This document shows, piece after piece, positions 30,828 to 40,221 of a DNA stretch of 64,000 nucleotides. Position numbers and translations under genes: made by a program. Origin of the DNA: Serratia sp. H1w (GTDB lineage: Bacteria; Pseudomonadota; Gammaproteobacteria; Enterobacterales; Enterobacteriaceae). Under the pieces are notes generated by a model. It saw only the letters and a program-made list of their open reading frames with translations, was not told the DNA's origin and searched no databases. The stretch is taken from NCBI RefSeq assembly GCF_000633355.1, contig NZ_AYMQ01000056.1, positions 84,658 to 148,657 of the forward strand, given 5' to 3'. Each line of letters begins with the position of its first letter. The first letter of the stretch is position 1.

Positions 30828-31376
30828 ATGGACAAAATTGATCATCATCGCCGTAAATGGCTGGCGTTAGGTAGCGCCGCCGTGGGTATCGCGCTGCTCC
30901 CAGGGCAGGCGTTGGCCAGTATTTCTACCTCTCGTCCACGTATTCTATTGTTGAACAACCTCAATACCGGCGAATCCATCAAGGCCGAGTTCTTCAACGG
31001 AAAAGGTTACAATAAAGAAGAATTGGCGCGCTTGAACCATATCTTCCGTGACTATCGGGCCAACAAGGTCAAGAGCATCGACCCGGCTCTGTTTGACCAT
31101 CTCTATCGCCTAAAGGTGATGCTGGGTACCAGTAAACCGGTACAACTGATTTCCGGCTACCGCTCTATGGCGACCAATACCGAAATGCGTGAGCACAGCC
31201 GTGGCGTGGCCAAACAGAGCTACCACACCAAAGGCCAGGCGATGGATTTCCATATCGAAGGGATCCAACTGAGCAATATCCGCAAGGCCGCGTTAAAAAT
31301 GCGTGCTGGCGGGGTAGGCTATTATCCACGTAGTAACTTTGTGCACATCGATACCGGCCCGGTGCGGACCTGGTAA
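30828..31376 (+). CDS. mepK: Murein endopeptidase MepK (DUF882), Tat-exported
   Basis: 182 residues, like E. coli YcbK/MepK. It hydrolyses 3-3 (and some 4-3) peptide crosslinks and so allows wall expansion. The N-terminus has a Tat-type signal: HHRRKWLALGSAAVG, then a hydrophobic stretch and ALA. Metal-binding blocks of the peptidase M15-like fold are visible: ISGYRSMATN, SYHTKGQAMDFHIEG, and SNFVHIDTG. It follows ldtD by 176 bp and precedes gloC. Confidence 0.93.
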   Translation: MDKIDHHRRKWLALGSAAVGIALLPGQALASISTSRPRILLLNNLNTGESIKAEFFNGKGYNKEELARLNHIFRDYRANKVKSIDPALFDHLYRLKVMLGTSKPVQLISGYRSMATNTEMREHSRGVAKQSYHTKGQAMDFHIEGIQLSNIRKAALKMRAGGVGYYPRSNFVHIDTGPVRTW

Positions 31377-31444
31377 TCATTGTGCATCATGATCGGTGAA
31401 TGGCACCCGTCCTTTGGACGCGGTGCCGTTGTCGTTGGAGTTTT

Positions 31445-32092
31445 ATGAAATACCATATTATCCCCGTAACGGCGTTCAGCCAGAACTGTACGCTTATCTG
31501 GTGTGACGTGACCAAACAGGCGGCACTGGTCGATCCTGGTGGTGACCCGGAAAAAATAAAGGCTGCCGTTGCCGAAAAGGGCGTGCAGGTCAGCCAGGTC
31601 CTGTTGACGCACGGCCATCTTGATCATGTAGGTGCAGCGGCAGAAATGGCCGAGTATTATCAGGTGCCCATCTATGGGCCGGATAAAGAAGACGCCTTCT
31701 GGCTTGAAGGCTTGCCAGCGCAGAGCCGTATGTTTGGCCTTGATGAGTGCGCCGCTCTCACACCGACCCAGTGGTTGGAAGAGGGGGATAAAGTGCAGGT
31801 GGGCGAGATGTTGCTGAACGTGCTGCATTGCCCTGGTCATACGCCTGGCCATATTGTTTTTATCAACGAACAGTCACGCCTGGCGTTAGTGGGCGATGTA
31901 TTGTTTAACGGTGGCGTTGGTCGCAGTGATTTCCCACGTGGTGACCATCAGGCGCTGATCGCTTCGATCCGCAACAAATTGCTGCCTCAGGGCGACGACA
32001 TGGCGTTTATTCCAGGACATGGCCCGATGTCTACCTTTGGCCAAGAACGTCAAACCAATCCCTTCCTGCGCGAAGAACCGGCTATCTGGTAA
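31445..32092 (+). CDS. gloC: Type II glyoxalase-like hydrolase GloC (YcbL)
   Basis: 215 residues from the ATG at 31445 ([20 protein letters not shown]), with GGAG 6 bp upstream; the frame extends to 31400 without family match. Metallo-beta-lactamase fold with the metal motif THGHLDHVG (55-63), [21 protein letters not shown] and IPGHGPMST. It hydrolyses S-lactoylglutathione in methylglyoxal detoxification. Confidence 0.94.
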   Translation: MKYHIIPVTAFSQNCTLIWCDVTKQAALVDPGGDPEKIKAAVAEKGVQVSQVLLTHGHLDHVGAAAEMAEYYQVPIYGPDKEDAFWLEGLPAQSRMFGLDECAALTPTQWLEEGDKVQVGEMLLNVLHCPGHTPGHIVFINEQSRLALVGDVLFNGGVGRSDFPRGDHQALIASIRNKLLPQGDDMAFIPGHGPMSTFGQERQTNPFLREEPAIW

Positions 32093-32115
32093 CGGAGTTT
32101 GGCTGTCAAAATAAC

Positions 32116-32140
32116 AAAGGGGCGCTAATGCGCCCCTTTT
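32116..32140. terminator. Bidirectional terminator between gloC and aspC
   Basis: AAAGGGGCGC pairs with GCGCCCCTTT around TAAT, with T and A runs on the outer sides, between two converging genes. Confidence 0.85.
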
Positions 32141-32155
32141 CAATGCTAAATCCGC

Positions 32156-33346
32156 TTACAGCACGGCAACGATGGCTTCGCACAGCGGCGCCATATTGTC
32201 CGGCGTCATCCCGGCGACGTTAACGCGGCCGGAGTTAACGGCATACACGCCAAATTCATCACGGAGGCGCAGCACCTGCTCTTTGGTCAGGCCGCTGAAG
32301 GAGAACATGCCGTTCTGGTTGATGATAAAGCTGAAGTCCTGTTCTGCCCCTTTCTCTTGCAGGGTATTGACGAACAGCTGACGCATGCGGTGAATACGCT
32401 GGCGCATATCGGTCAGCTCTTGTTCCCAAATGGCGCGCAGCGCTGGGTTACCCAGGATGGTGGCAACGACTGCCGCACCGTGTGAAGGTGGGTTCGAGTA
32501 GTTGGCACGGATTGCGGCTTTCACCTGGCTGAAGGCACGATCGGCGGTTTCTGCATCGGCAGCCACCACGGTGCAGGCACCCACACGTTCGTTATACAGG
32601 CCAAAGTTCTTCGAGTAGGAGCTGGCAACAATCAGTTCCTGATGTTTGGCCGCAAAGATGCGCAGACCCTGTGCATCTTCTTCCAGGCCCTTGGCAAAGC
32701 CCTGGTAGGCGAAGTCGAACAGCGGCAACCAGCCCTTGGCAACGGACAGTTCAGCCAGTTGAGCCCATTGGGCTTCGGTTGGATCGATGCCGGTCGGGTT
32801 ATGGCAGCAGCCGTGGAACAGCACCACGTCGCCGGCCTGAGCCTGGCTTAGGCTGGTGAGCAGACCATCGAAGTCCAGTGCATGGTTGGCCGCGTCGTAA
32901 TAGTTGTATTCCAACACTTCCAGGCCAACGGCACCAAACACGTTCTTATGGTTCGGCCAGCTTGGGTTGCTCACCCAGATACGCTTGGCGCTGGTCTGGT
33001 TGGCAATAAAATCGGCCGCGACACGCAGGGCACCGGTACCACCAGGGGTTTGCGCCGTGCGGGCACGTTTGTCAGTGATGATCGGGCTCTGTTTGCCGAA
33101 CAGCAGTTCTTGCGTGCAGCTGGCAAATTCAGGAATACCTTCAATGCCCAGGTAGTTTTTGGTGGTCTCATTTTCCAGCAGATACTGTTCAGCTTTCTTA
33201 ACGCTGGTCAGCACCGGGGTTTTGCCGGTTTCGTCTTTATAGACGCCAATGCCTAAGTTGATTTTATTCTCACGCTTGTCCGCGCGGAAAATGTCGGTCA
33301 GACCCAGAATTGGATCGGCTGGTGCAGCGGTGATTTTTTCAAACAT
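32156..33346 (-). CDS. aspC: Aspartate aminotransferase
   Basis: 396 residues, the same as E. coli, starting at [16 protein letters not shown]; two in-frame starts slightly upstream are less likely. A PLP enzyme that interconverts aspartate and 2-oxoglutarate with oxaloacetate and glutamate, and also acts on aromatic amino acids. The cofactor lysine is Lys246 in [15 protein letters not shown], with NPSWPNHKN and [10 protein letters not shown] upstream. The substrate carboxylate arginine is in the C-terminal domain (SGRVNVAGM). It has a separate promoter region from ompF. Confidence 0.97.
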   Translation of the reverse strand: MFEKITAAPADPILGLTDIFRADKRENKINLGIGVYKDETGKTPVLTSVKKAEQYLLENETTKNYLGIEGIPEFASCTQELLFGKQSPIITDKRARTAQTPGGTGALRVAADFIANQTSAKRIWVSNPSWPNHKNVFGAVGLEVLEYNYYDAANHALDFDGLLTSLSQAQAGDVVLFHGCCHNPTGIDPTEAQWAQLAELSVAKGWLPLFDFAYQGFAKGLEEDAQGLRIFAAKHQELIVASSYSKNFGLYNERVGACTVVAADAETADRAFSQVKAAIRANYSNPPSHGAAVVATILGNPALRAIWEQELTDMRQRIHRMRQLFVNTLQEKGAEQDFSFIINQNGMFSFSGLTKEQVLRLRDEFGVYAVNSGRVNVAGMTPDNMAPLCEAIVAVL

Positions 33347-33528
33347 GTCAGATGCTTCCATGGCCTAGAGTTAAGCAGACAGAAACATCAGGGTAACGCC
33401 AGTTATCGCCTTTGCCAACCGTTTGCGAGAAAAACACCTCGATCTTGTGATGGCGGCAGATTCAGCACAAAAAATGACGGGGAAGGGCGGATTGGCAGAA
33501 TAAAAAATGGTGGGAAGCGCTAAAAACA

Positions 33529-33556
33529 AAAACAGGGCCGAAGCCCTGTTTTTTTA
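33529..33556. terminator. Terminator of ompF with a TTCG tetraloop
   Basis: A perfect 10-bp stem, AAAACAGGGC with GCCCTGTTTT, around CGAA; read on the minus strand the loop is TTCG, and T runs follow. It lies between ompF and aspC. Confidence 0.9.
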
Positions 33557-33593
33557 ACTTAGCTGACGGCGAACCGTCATCAAGTGCAACAAC

Positions 33594-34694
33594 TTAGAAC
33601 TGGTAAACCAGACCGGTAGCTACGATGTTGTCAGTAGCGATGCCGTTAGCACGAGTGAAGTCGTTGTCGTCCAGCAGGTTGATTTTGTAGTCAACGTAGG
33701 TAGACATGTTTTTGTTGAAGTAGTAGGTTGCGCCAACATCAACATATTTAACCAGGTCGTTATCGGTGCCGTTAGGGCCAGCCAAATCCTTACCCTTAGA
33801 CTGCAGGTAAGCGATAGATGGACGCAGACCGAAATCGAACTGGTACTGAGCTACCACTTCGAAGTTCTGAGTTTTGTTAGCGATACCGTTAGGTGCTTTA
33901 GATGCGCTACCGTATGGAGTCATGTTGCGGGTTTCTGCATACATGGTAGCCAGGTAGACGTTGTTCGCATCGTATTTAGCACCCACGGTCCATGCATCAG
34001 CTACGTTACCGCCAGCAGTGCTGTTGTCTTTCTGGTCAATAGTACGGTTAGATGAAGAATAAGCCGCACCTAAGCTGACGCCACTGTCCAGAATTGCATA
34101 GGTGGTAGAAACACCAACGCCGTCACCGTTTTGTTTCTTGATGTCACGGTCATCGTTTTCGTTCTTGCCTTGGTATTGCAGAGCGAAGTTCCAGCCATCA
34201 ACCAGACCGAAGAAGTTGTTGTTACGGTAAGTAGCAACGCCGTTAGCACGGCCAGTCATGAAGTTGTCGGTAGTGGTGTAAGTATCGCCACCGAATTCTG
34301 GCAGCATGTCTGTCCAGCCTTCAACGTCATACACAACGCCGTAGTTACGGCCGTAGTCGAATGAACCGTAGTCAGCAAATTTCAGACCTGCGAAGCCCAG
34401 ACGAGTTTTAGTACCTTCGGTACCTTGTGACTCGGCGTGGTTAGCTTGCACGTTGTATTCCCACTGGCCGTAACCGGTCAGTTGGTCAGTAATCTGGGTT
34501 TCACCTTTGAAGCCAAAACGCACGTATGACTGGTCGCCATCGTTGCCTTTGTCGTTAGAGAAGTAGTGCAGGCCGTCAACTTTACCGTACAGATCCAGTT
34601 TGTTACCGTCTTTGTTGTAGATCTCAGCTGCGTTGGCTGCACCAGCTGCTAACAGAGCTGGGATCACTACTGCAAGAATGTTGCGCTTCATCAT
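33594..34694 (-). CDS. ompF: Outer-membrane porin OmpF
   Basis: 366 residues from [15 protein letters not shown], which matches E. coli OmpF; three tandem ATGs leave a one-codon ambiguity. Signal peptide residues 1-22, mature start [15 protein letters not shown]. The general porin trimer forms a 16-strand barrel for small solutes. The constriction loop L3 carries the motif PEFGGD, and the protein ends in the C-terminal Phe needed for BamA recognition (GLVYQF). Extracellular loops differ from E. coli, as expected. Place and orientation between asnS and aspC, as in E. coli, favour OmpF over OmpC. Confidence 0.94.
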   Translation of the reverse strand: MMKRNILAVVIPALLAAGAANAAEIYNKDGNKLDLYGKVDGLHYFSNDKGNDGDQSYVRFGFKGETQITDQLTGYGQWEYNVQANHAESQGTEGTKTRLGFAGLKFADYGSFDYGRNYGVVYDVEGWTDMLPEFGGDTYTTTDNFMTGRANGVATYRNNNFFGLVDGWNFALQYQGKNENDDRDIKKQNGDGVGVSTTYAILDSGVSLGAAYSSSNRTIDQKDNSTAGGNVADAWTVGAKYDANNVYLATMYAETRNMTPYGSASKAPNGIANKTQNFEVVAQYQFDFGLRPSIAYLQSKGKDLAGPNGTDNDLVKYVDVGATYYFNKNMSTYVDYKINLLDDNDFTRANGIATDNIVATGLVYQF

Positions 34695-34925
34695 CATTAT
34701 TACCCTCATTGGTTTTATTCGGACACCTTGCCACTGCCGCCAATAATTCTTTTGGAACTATTGTTGATAGATTGGTGTCGTCCTGTGTCTGCACGCAGTG
34801 TTCCATTCACGGGCAGGTTTATCTAGAACGAAAATGCTACCAATGTCGCAATCTGGTTTCAGAAAGCAACGATGTGTAACATTTTGTGTATTTTAGGGAA
34901 CTTTGTGATGCAGGTCAATATTCAA
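34695..34925 (-). promoter_or_regulatory. ompF leader and putative OmpR-controlled promoter
   Basis: GAGGGTAATA precedes the start, as in E. coli ompF. Further upstream, at about 34862-34895, the minus strand reads AAAATGTTACACATCG in an A+T-rich run, which resembles GTTACA-type OmpR half-sites. The roughly 110-nt leader is where the MicF RNA pairs in E. coli; MicF is not encoded here. Site assignments are by resemblance only. Confidence 0.45.
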
Positions 34926-34954
34926 AAATGCGAAAGGCCAGCTAAGCTGGCCTT
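34926..34954 (-). terminator. Terminator of asnS
   Basis: AAGGCCAGC pairs with GCTGGCCTT; on the minus strand TTTCGCATTTTT follows. It separates asnS from the ompF promoter. Confidence 0.75.
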
Positions 34955-34996
34955 GATTATGTAAAAAACAGGTTTAAATTATGTTTACTTTGATGC

Positions 34997-36397
34997 TTAG
35001 AAACTGGCGTTACGTGGTGTTCTTGGGAATGGGATCACGTCACGGACGTTTTGTACTCCGGTCACATAGGCGATTAAACGCTCAAAACCTAAGCCAAAAC
35101 CAGAATGTGGCACGGTGCCATAGCGGCGCAGATCGCGATACCACCAATAATCTTCCTTATTGAGGCCCATCTCTGCCAGACGTTGATCCAACACATCGAG
35201 ACGCTCTTCACGCTGTGAACCACCGATGATTTCACCGATGCCCGGCGCTAACACATCCATCGCCGCGACGGTTTTGCCATCTTCGTTCATGCGCATATAG
35301 AAGGCTTTGATGTCTTTCGGGTAGTTTTTCACGACTACCGGAGCCTTGAAGTGTTGCTCGGCCAGAAAGCGCTCGTGTTCAGACGACAGATCGATACCCC
35401 AGGAAACCGGGTTCTCGAAGGTCTGACCGGAAGCGATCAGGATCTCAACGGCTTCGGTGTAATCCACCTGGGCGAAATCAGAAGAGACAAAGCGCTTCAG
35501 ACGGTCGATGGCGTCTTTATCTACCCGCTCGGCGAAGAATTGCAGATCGTCGGCACGTTCATCCAGAACCGCCTGGAAGACATACTTCAGCATGCTCTCG
35601 GCCAGCCCGGCAACGTCGTCCAGGGTGGCAAAGGCCACTTCCGGTTCGATCATCCAGAATTCCGCCAGGTGACGGCTGGTGTTCGAGTTTTCGGCACGGA
35701 AGGTTGGGCCAAAGGTATACACTTTTGACAGCGCACAGGCGTAGGTTTCGCCGTTCAACTGGCCGGAAACCGTCAGGAAGGCTTCTTTACCGAAGAAATC
35801 CTGGCTGAAATCGACGGCACCTTTATCGGTGCGTGGCAGGTTTTCCATATCCAGCGTAGAAACGCGGAACATTTCACCGGCACCTTCGGTATCTGATGCG
35901 GTGATCAGCGGGGTGGAAACCCAGAAATAACCGTTCTCATGGAAGTAGCGGTGGATCGCCTGTGCCAAAGTGTGACGCACGCGGGCAACCGCGCCAATCA
36001 GGTTGGTGCGCGGGCGCAGGTGAGCGACTTCACGCAGGTATTCGATGCTGTGGCGTTTGGCCGCCATTGGATAGGTATCCGGATCGTCAACCCAACCCAC
36101 GACTTTGATTGCCGTGGCTTGCAGTTCGAAACTCTGGCCTTCACCCGGTGATGGCACCACGGTCCCGGTGACTTCAATCGAACAACCGGTCGTCAGGCGT
36201 AACACTTCGTCCTGATAATTCGACAGAGAATCATTAACAACGGCCTGTAACGGATTAAAGCAGGAGCCGTCATAAACGGCGAGGAAGGAGATACCAGCTT
36301 TAGAATCTCTCCGGGTACGTACCCAACCGCGCACGGTGACTTCACTGTCAACCGCAGCACGACCTTGCAGTACGTCGACTACAGGCACTACGCTCAT
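34997..36397 (-). CDS. asnS: Asparaginyl-tRNA synthetase
   Basis: 466 residues, the same as E. coli. Class IIb synthetase: an N-terminal OB anticodon-binding domain ([19 protein letters not shown]), then the catalytic core with motif 2 ([18 protein letters not shown]) and motif 3 ([15 protein letters not shown]). It ends in [10 protein letters not shown]. Conserved neighbour of ompF and pncB. Confidence 0.98.
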   Translation of the reverse strand: MSVVPVVDVLQGRAAVDSEVTVRGWVRTRRDSKAGISFLAVYDGSCFNPLQAVVNDSLSNYQDEVLRLTTGCSIEVTGTVVPSPGEGQSFELQATAIKVVGWVDDPDTYPMAAKRHSIEYLREVAHLRPRTNLIGAVARVRHTLAQAIHRYFHENGYFWVSTPLITASDTEGAGEMFRVSTLDMENLPRTDKGAVDFSQDFFGKEAFLTVSGQLNGETYACALSKVYTFGPTFRAENSNTSRHLAEFWMIEPEVAFATLDDVAGLAESMLKYVFQAVLDERADDLQFFAERVDKDAIDRLKRFVSSDFAQVDYTEAVEILIASGQTFENPVSWGIDLSSEHERFLAEQHFKAPVVVKNYPKDIKAFYMRMNEDGKTVAAMDVLAPGIGEIIGGSQREERLDVLDQRLAEMGLNKEDYWWYRDLRRYGTVPHSGFGLGFERLIAYVTGVQNVRDVIPFPRTPRNASF

Positions 36398-36679
36398 AGA
36401 TTTCTCTCTTATAAGTTTTGATTCAGAAATAGGCTAACAACCCAAGAATTTGGGGATATTGCTATGTTACTTGCCGCGTTGCAGAGCACAAGCAGAAATC
36501 ATCAGAATGGGACAACATTTATTGCGGTGAGGTAAAAAGAGTCGCTATATAAAGGAAGAGATGAGCGTTAGGGGACCGATCTAGCTACAATTTGGCTCCC
36601 GCATCTGGCTTTAACACGGGCGCAGCATGAAGCGCCACTACGTAGCGTCACATTAGCAGCCAACGACGCTGAACGGGCT

Positions 36680-36714
36680 CCCTCTCCCAGTGGGAGAGGG
36701 TTGGGGTGAGGGGG
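36680..36714. repeat. REP-like palindrome, copy B, abutting the end of pncB
   Basis: CCCTCTCCCA (36680-36689) pairs with TGGGAGAGGG (36691-36700) and runs into GGGGTGAGGGGG, the same block as at 9149-9170. It ends 3 bp from the pncB stop codon. In the remaining part of the 320-bp gap 36398-36717 I see no open frame; GCGCAGCATGAAGCGC-like short inverted segments occur around 36615-36640. Confidence 0.6.
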
Positions 36715-36717
36715 ACC

Positions 36718-37923
36718 TTAACTGGCTTTCTTGACCAGTGGCAGATCGAAGGCTTTGCGCAACGCCTTAACAAACGCGGGATCCTGGCAGATGGTTTTGC
36801 CTGGGCTATCGGACAGTTTGGCAACCGGCTTGCCTTTGCATTCGACCAGCTTGATCACAATATTCAACGGCTTGACGCCGGGGATATTGCAGGTCAGGCG
36901 TGTGCCGATGCCAAAGACCAGGTTGATGCGCCGATCAAAGTGGCGATACAGCGCCAGCGCCTTGTCCAGATCCAGATTGTCTGAAAACACCAGCGTCTTG
37001 CTCATGGGATCGATACCCAATTGCTGGTAATGGGCAATAGCTTTTTCACCCCATTCGATCGGATCGCCAGAATCGTGGCGCAGGCCTTGATAACGTTGGG
37101 CAAACTGCTGGCCGAAATCACGCAGGAACGCATCCATGGTGATGCAGTCGGTCAGCGCAATGCCGAGCTGATCGGGGTATTCATCCAGCCAGGCTTGCAA
37201 GGCGGCGCGCTGGCTGTTGGCCAGCACCGGGCTAATCTGTTGATGAGCCTGGAACCATTCATGAGCCTGGGTACCTACCGGGGTCAGATCCAGCCGATGT
37301 GCCAGATCGTAGTTACTGGTGCCGACCAGATACGGGAATTCGTCTTGCAACGTGCTGACGATGGCCTGTTGCACATCGCGCGAGAAGCGGCGGCGGCTGC
37401 CGAAGTCCATCAGCTTGAAGCGTGAGATATCAATATCCCCGCTCAGTTGCTTGAACTGCGCCAGGTTCTGGCGCAACTGGCGAATGGCCATCTCTGGTGT
37501 AGCCTGCGGCGAACGATGGCGATGCACCACTTCACTGATCACCGCCAACAACGGCACTTCCCACATAATCACTTCGCGCCAAGGGCCAGCGATGCGGATA
37601 TGCAGTTTGCCACTGTCATTGACAATGGTGACCTGCTGCGGATCGTAACGGAACTCGCGCAGCCAGCTCAGGTAATCCTGATGGAAGAAAGGCAGGCTGG
37701 AGAGATAGCGGTATTCGGCTTCGGTCAGCGCCAACTCGCTCATCATGGCAACCTGCGCGCGGATCTCGTCGGCGTATTCGCCCAGCAGTTCGTCGCCACG
37801 GCAACGGAACTCCGCCGCAACGGTAATTGCGGGGTAGCGATGGAACACTGCTTGCTGCATATGAAGCTTGTAGGCATCAGTATCGAGCAGTGAAGTCAAA
37901 ATCGGGGAAGCGTATAGAGTCAT
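36718..37923 (-). CDS. pncB: Nicotinate phosphoribosyltransferase
   Basis: 401 residues (400 in E. coli). It makes nicotinate mononucleotide from nicotinate and PRPP with ATP use, in NAD salvage. The conserved stretch [23 protein letters not shown] contains the histidine that is phosphorylated in the family. [21 protein letters not shown] residues ([12 protein letters not shown]) and [15 protein letters not shown] contribute to the active site. It has its own promoter region shared with no other gene. Confidence 0.96.
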   Translation of the reverse strand: MTLYASPILTSLLDTDAYKLHMQQAVFHRYPAITVAAEFRCRGDELLGEYADEIRAQVAMMSELALTEAEYRYLSSLPFFHQDYLSWLREFRYDPQQVTIVNDSGKLHIRIAGPWREVIMWEVPLLAVISEVVHRHRSPQATPEMAIRQLRQNLAQFKQLSGDIDISRFKLMDFGSRRRFSRDVQQAIVSTLQDEFPYLVGTSNYDLAHRLDLTPVGTQAHEWFQAHQQISPVLANSQRAALQAWLDEYPDQLGIALTDCITMDAFLRDFGQQFAQRYQGLRHDSGDPIEWGEKAIAHYQQLGIDPMSKTLVFSDNLDLDKALALYRHFDRRINLVFGIGTRLTCNIPGVKPLNIVIKLVECKGKPVAKLSDSPGKTICQDPAFVKALRKAFDLPLVKKAS

Positions 37924-37963
37924 ATCGCGTTACAGCATCCTCGTCAGGCGCGTGTCCAAATCC

Positions 37964-38003
37964 GGATAATCATAAAAGTGAGGGGAGTATACCCGGATTA
38001 TCC
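37964..38003 (-). promoter_or_regulatory. Inverted repeat around a TATACT box upstream of pncB
   Basis: GGATAAT (37964-37970) and ATTATCC (37997-38003) flank a minus-strand TATACT (about 37987-37992), 65 bp before the pncB ATG. It may be a promoter with an overlapping operator. It does not match the NadR box known from E. coli pncB as I recall it. Confidence 0.35.
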
Positions 38004-38176
38004 TGTTATTGAAGCCACATCACACCACAAATGGCCGGAAGGGGTCGAGGATTAAACGTGCCTTTATGGTGTCAGAGGCGCGATGTCAGGCGGGAAATGC
38101 CAGATAATCCAATAAACTGAACAACTTAGTCTATTTACTCATAAAAATTATGAGGTTAATTATTTTAAACACAGTT

Positions 38177-39877
38177 TCAGATAAAGCCGGTTGGCGTATA
38201 GATGCTGACCCGGTTACGGCCGCTCTTTTTACAAAAATACAGTGCTTCGTCGGCCTGCTTGATGGCAGGGTGCAGCTCTGCCTGACTGCTCACGGCGGCA
38301 ATGCCACAGCTGATGGTAAAGCGCACCCGTTTCCCGTTGAGCAACTCCAGGCACATCTGTTGGGTTTGCTCACGCAGTGCTTCCATCATGCTGCGGGCAT
38401 TATCCAGTGAACAGTGGCCGAGCAGCAGGGCAAATTCCTCGCCGCCGTAGCGGCAAAAGATATCGCTGGAACGGAAGGTGTCAGTGAGCGACTGGGCGAA
38501 CATCACCAGCACCCGATCGCCGATATCGTGGCCATAGGTATCGTTGAGACGCTTGAAGTTATCGATATCGATCAGGCAGAACGCCTGCGGGTAGCTACTC
38601 TGCGCAAGCATCTCGCACTCGAGGAAAAATTTACGGCGGTTATAAATGTTGGTCAGCGGGTCGAAGAACGACGAGACCTCCAGCTCTTTGATCAACTGCT
38701 GCTTTTCATTTTCCAGTGCAATCTTGACCTGATTGTAGTGTTTGAGTTGGGTGATGGCATCGCTGATGGCGATCAGCTCTTTACTATAAAACGGTTCATT
38801 TTCATCAATATCCATATCGCCTTTTGACAGGCGGAGAATATTTTTATGCGTTTTGGTCAGCCAGCGGGTGATGTTGGAACAGAAGATCATGGAAGGTAAC
38901 AGGATAAACAGGGCAATCAGCCCACTCAGAGAGATCATGCCGTAGATGGCCGTCTGGCTGTCATACATTTTGGCCTGGGAGGCGGCCATCTCCAGCTCAA
39001 AGCTGCGCTCGTAAAGCCGTTGGGACAGCCGATCCATCTCTTCAATGTAGCCCGCGATCAAATTGATGTTATAGACGCTATTGTGGTTAATGGCCTGATA
39101 TAACCCGTCTGAAATGCCGCTGATCCGCTCACTGGAGATGCTACGTAACATTTCTTCGACCAGCTCGGAGATCTGCGGGTCGTTATAGGCCAGTTTCAAA
39201 AAGGCCAAGCGGGTGCCGAGCGGGTTGAGCACCCCTGTCAACTGGATGGCTTTCAGGTAAGAATCCTTGCGTTCCTCACTGTTGAGGTTGACGTCGATAA
39301 TCTGATCGATCAGCTCGGTCAGCGACATATTCAGCCGGTTATTGAGGCGAATAGCCTCCAAAAACAGGAAGGAGTCGGCATTGATCAACCGGGTATCGTA
39401 GGTGTAGCGGTAGAAGGCTTTGGTGGTCTGAACGATATAATAGGCGCTGTTGATATTGAACAGGTTGCTGCTGGTGCCATTCACTTGGGAAACCTGGAGC
39501 GAATCGTTATCCAGCAGCCTCTCCATCCAGTCGATCATGGACAGGATCGCAATCTTTTGCCGAATACCCAACTGCTGGGCGAGACCATTGTTGATATGGG
39601 ATTTTACCTGCGCAATTTTATCCCGCGCCTGTTGGTCGGCGCTTTGCCATTCGGCCTCGGTGACGGATTTATCAACCAGCCCCAATCTTTTTAGCCGGTG
39701 AGCCAGCAGCGTGGCCTGAAAGGCTTCGGCGATCTCCTTGGTCCGACCGACCTTATACAGATTTTCCAGACTTTGCGCATAGCTGGCCTGCGCCTTGAAC
39801 AGCCCATTGGCAATAAAAACGGCAAAGGAAAGCATGATGGCAAAGGTGAAGAAATAGATCAGGTATTTTACTTTCAT
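38177..39877 (-). CDS. Membrane-bound diguanylate cyclase (GGDEF)
   Basis: 566 residues. It is expected to make cyclic di-GMP from two GTP. Membrane helix 1 is at about 5-27, followed by a helical periplasmic sensor region of about 290 residues with no domain I recognise. Helix 2 (ISLSGLIALFILLPSMIF) lies at about 315-333, then a HAMP-like linker. The cyclase domain has DPLTNIYNRRKFF, the active-site motif GGEEF at 478-482 and the inhibitory-site motif RSSD at 469-472, correctly spaced. So both catalysis and product inhibition look intact. No EAL domain. E. coli has no gene between pncB and pepN, so this is an accessory insertion. Confidence 0.92.
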   Translation of the reverse strand: MKVKYLIYFFTFAIMLSFAVFIANGLFKAQASYAQSLENLYKVGRTKEIAEAFQATLLAHRLKRLGLVDKSVTEAEWQSADQQARDKIAQVKSHINNGLAQQLGIRQKIAILSMIDWMERLLDNDSLQVSQVNGTSSNLFNINSAYYIVQTTKAFYRYTYDTRLINADSFLFLEAIRLNNRLNMSLTELIDQIIDVNLNSEERKDSYLKAIQLTGVLNPLGTRLAFLKLAYNDPQISELVEEMLRSISSERISGISDGLYQAINHNSVYNINLIAGYIEEMDRLSQRLYERSFELEMAASQAKMYDSQTAIYGMISLSGLIALFILLPSMIFCSNITRWLTKTHKNILRLSKGDMDIDENEPFYSKELIAISDAITQLKHYNQVKIALENEKQQLIKELEVSSFFDPLTNIYNRRKFFLECEMLAQSSYPQAFCLIDIDNFKRLNDTYGHDIGDRVLVMFAQSLTDTFRSSDIFCRYGGEEFALLLGHCSLDNARSMMEALREQTQQMCLELLNGKRVRFTISCGIAAVSSQAELHPAIKQADEALYFCKKSGRNRVSIYTPTGFI

Positions 39878-40221
39878 GCTAATCCGTTTCTCCTACTGGC
39901 TCTAGCGCAATTATATCATCGGCTCTGTGGGTTTTCCTCAGGAATCATGCTGTCGAGCAGGCTGGGTCCGCGCTCAATTAAGCATAAAATGCTGAGTCTG
40001 ACGTTCAGCAAAGCGCCATGCTGGCAACGGCAGCGTTAACCGCAGCGCATGTCTGCGCCTGATGTGTGATTTTATGGTGTGACTTGCTGCCATCTCTGGG
40101 TTTTTTTTATAGCTGTGATACAGTTTATTCACAATCGGGCCCTTGAGGTGCCGCGCCTTCCTTTACTGCGGTATGCTCCGAGCCCGGAACCTGTAACTCA
40201 CTGAGACGTCAAAGGGTTTTT
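39878..40221. other. Divergent control region between the cyclase gene and pepN
   Basis: 344 bp without an open frame I can support. It must hold promoters for both genes. GCTGA (about 39991) and TCAGC (about 40005) form a short stem. A long T run precedes TATAGCTGTGATACAGT near 40110-40127, a possible pepN promoter element. Confidence 0.4.

Noticed and set aside
40105..40135. CRP-like site before pepN (TGTGA and TCACA)
   Set aside because: The two half-sites are ten bases apart instead of six, so they do not form a CRP site.
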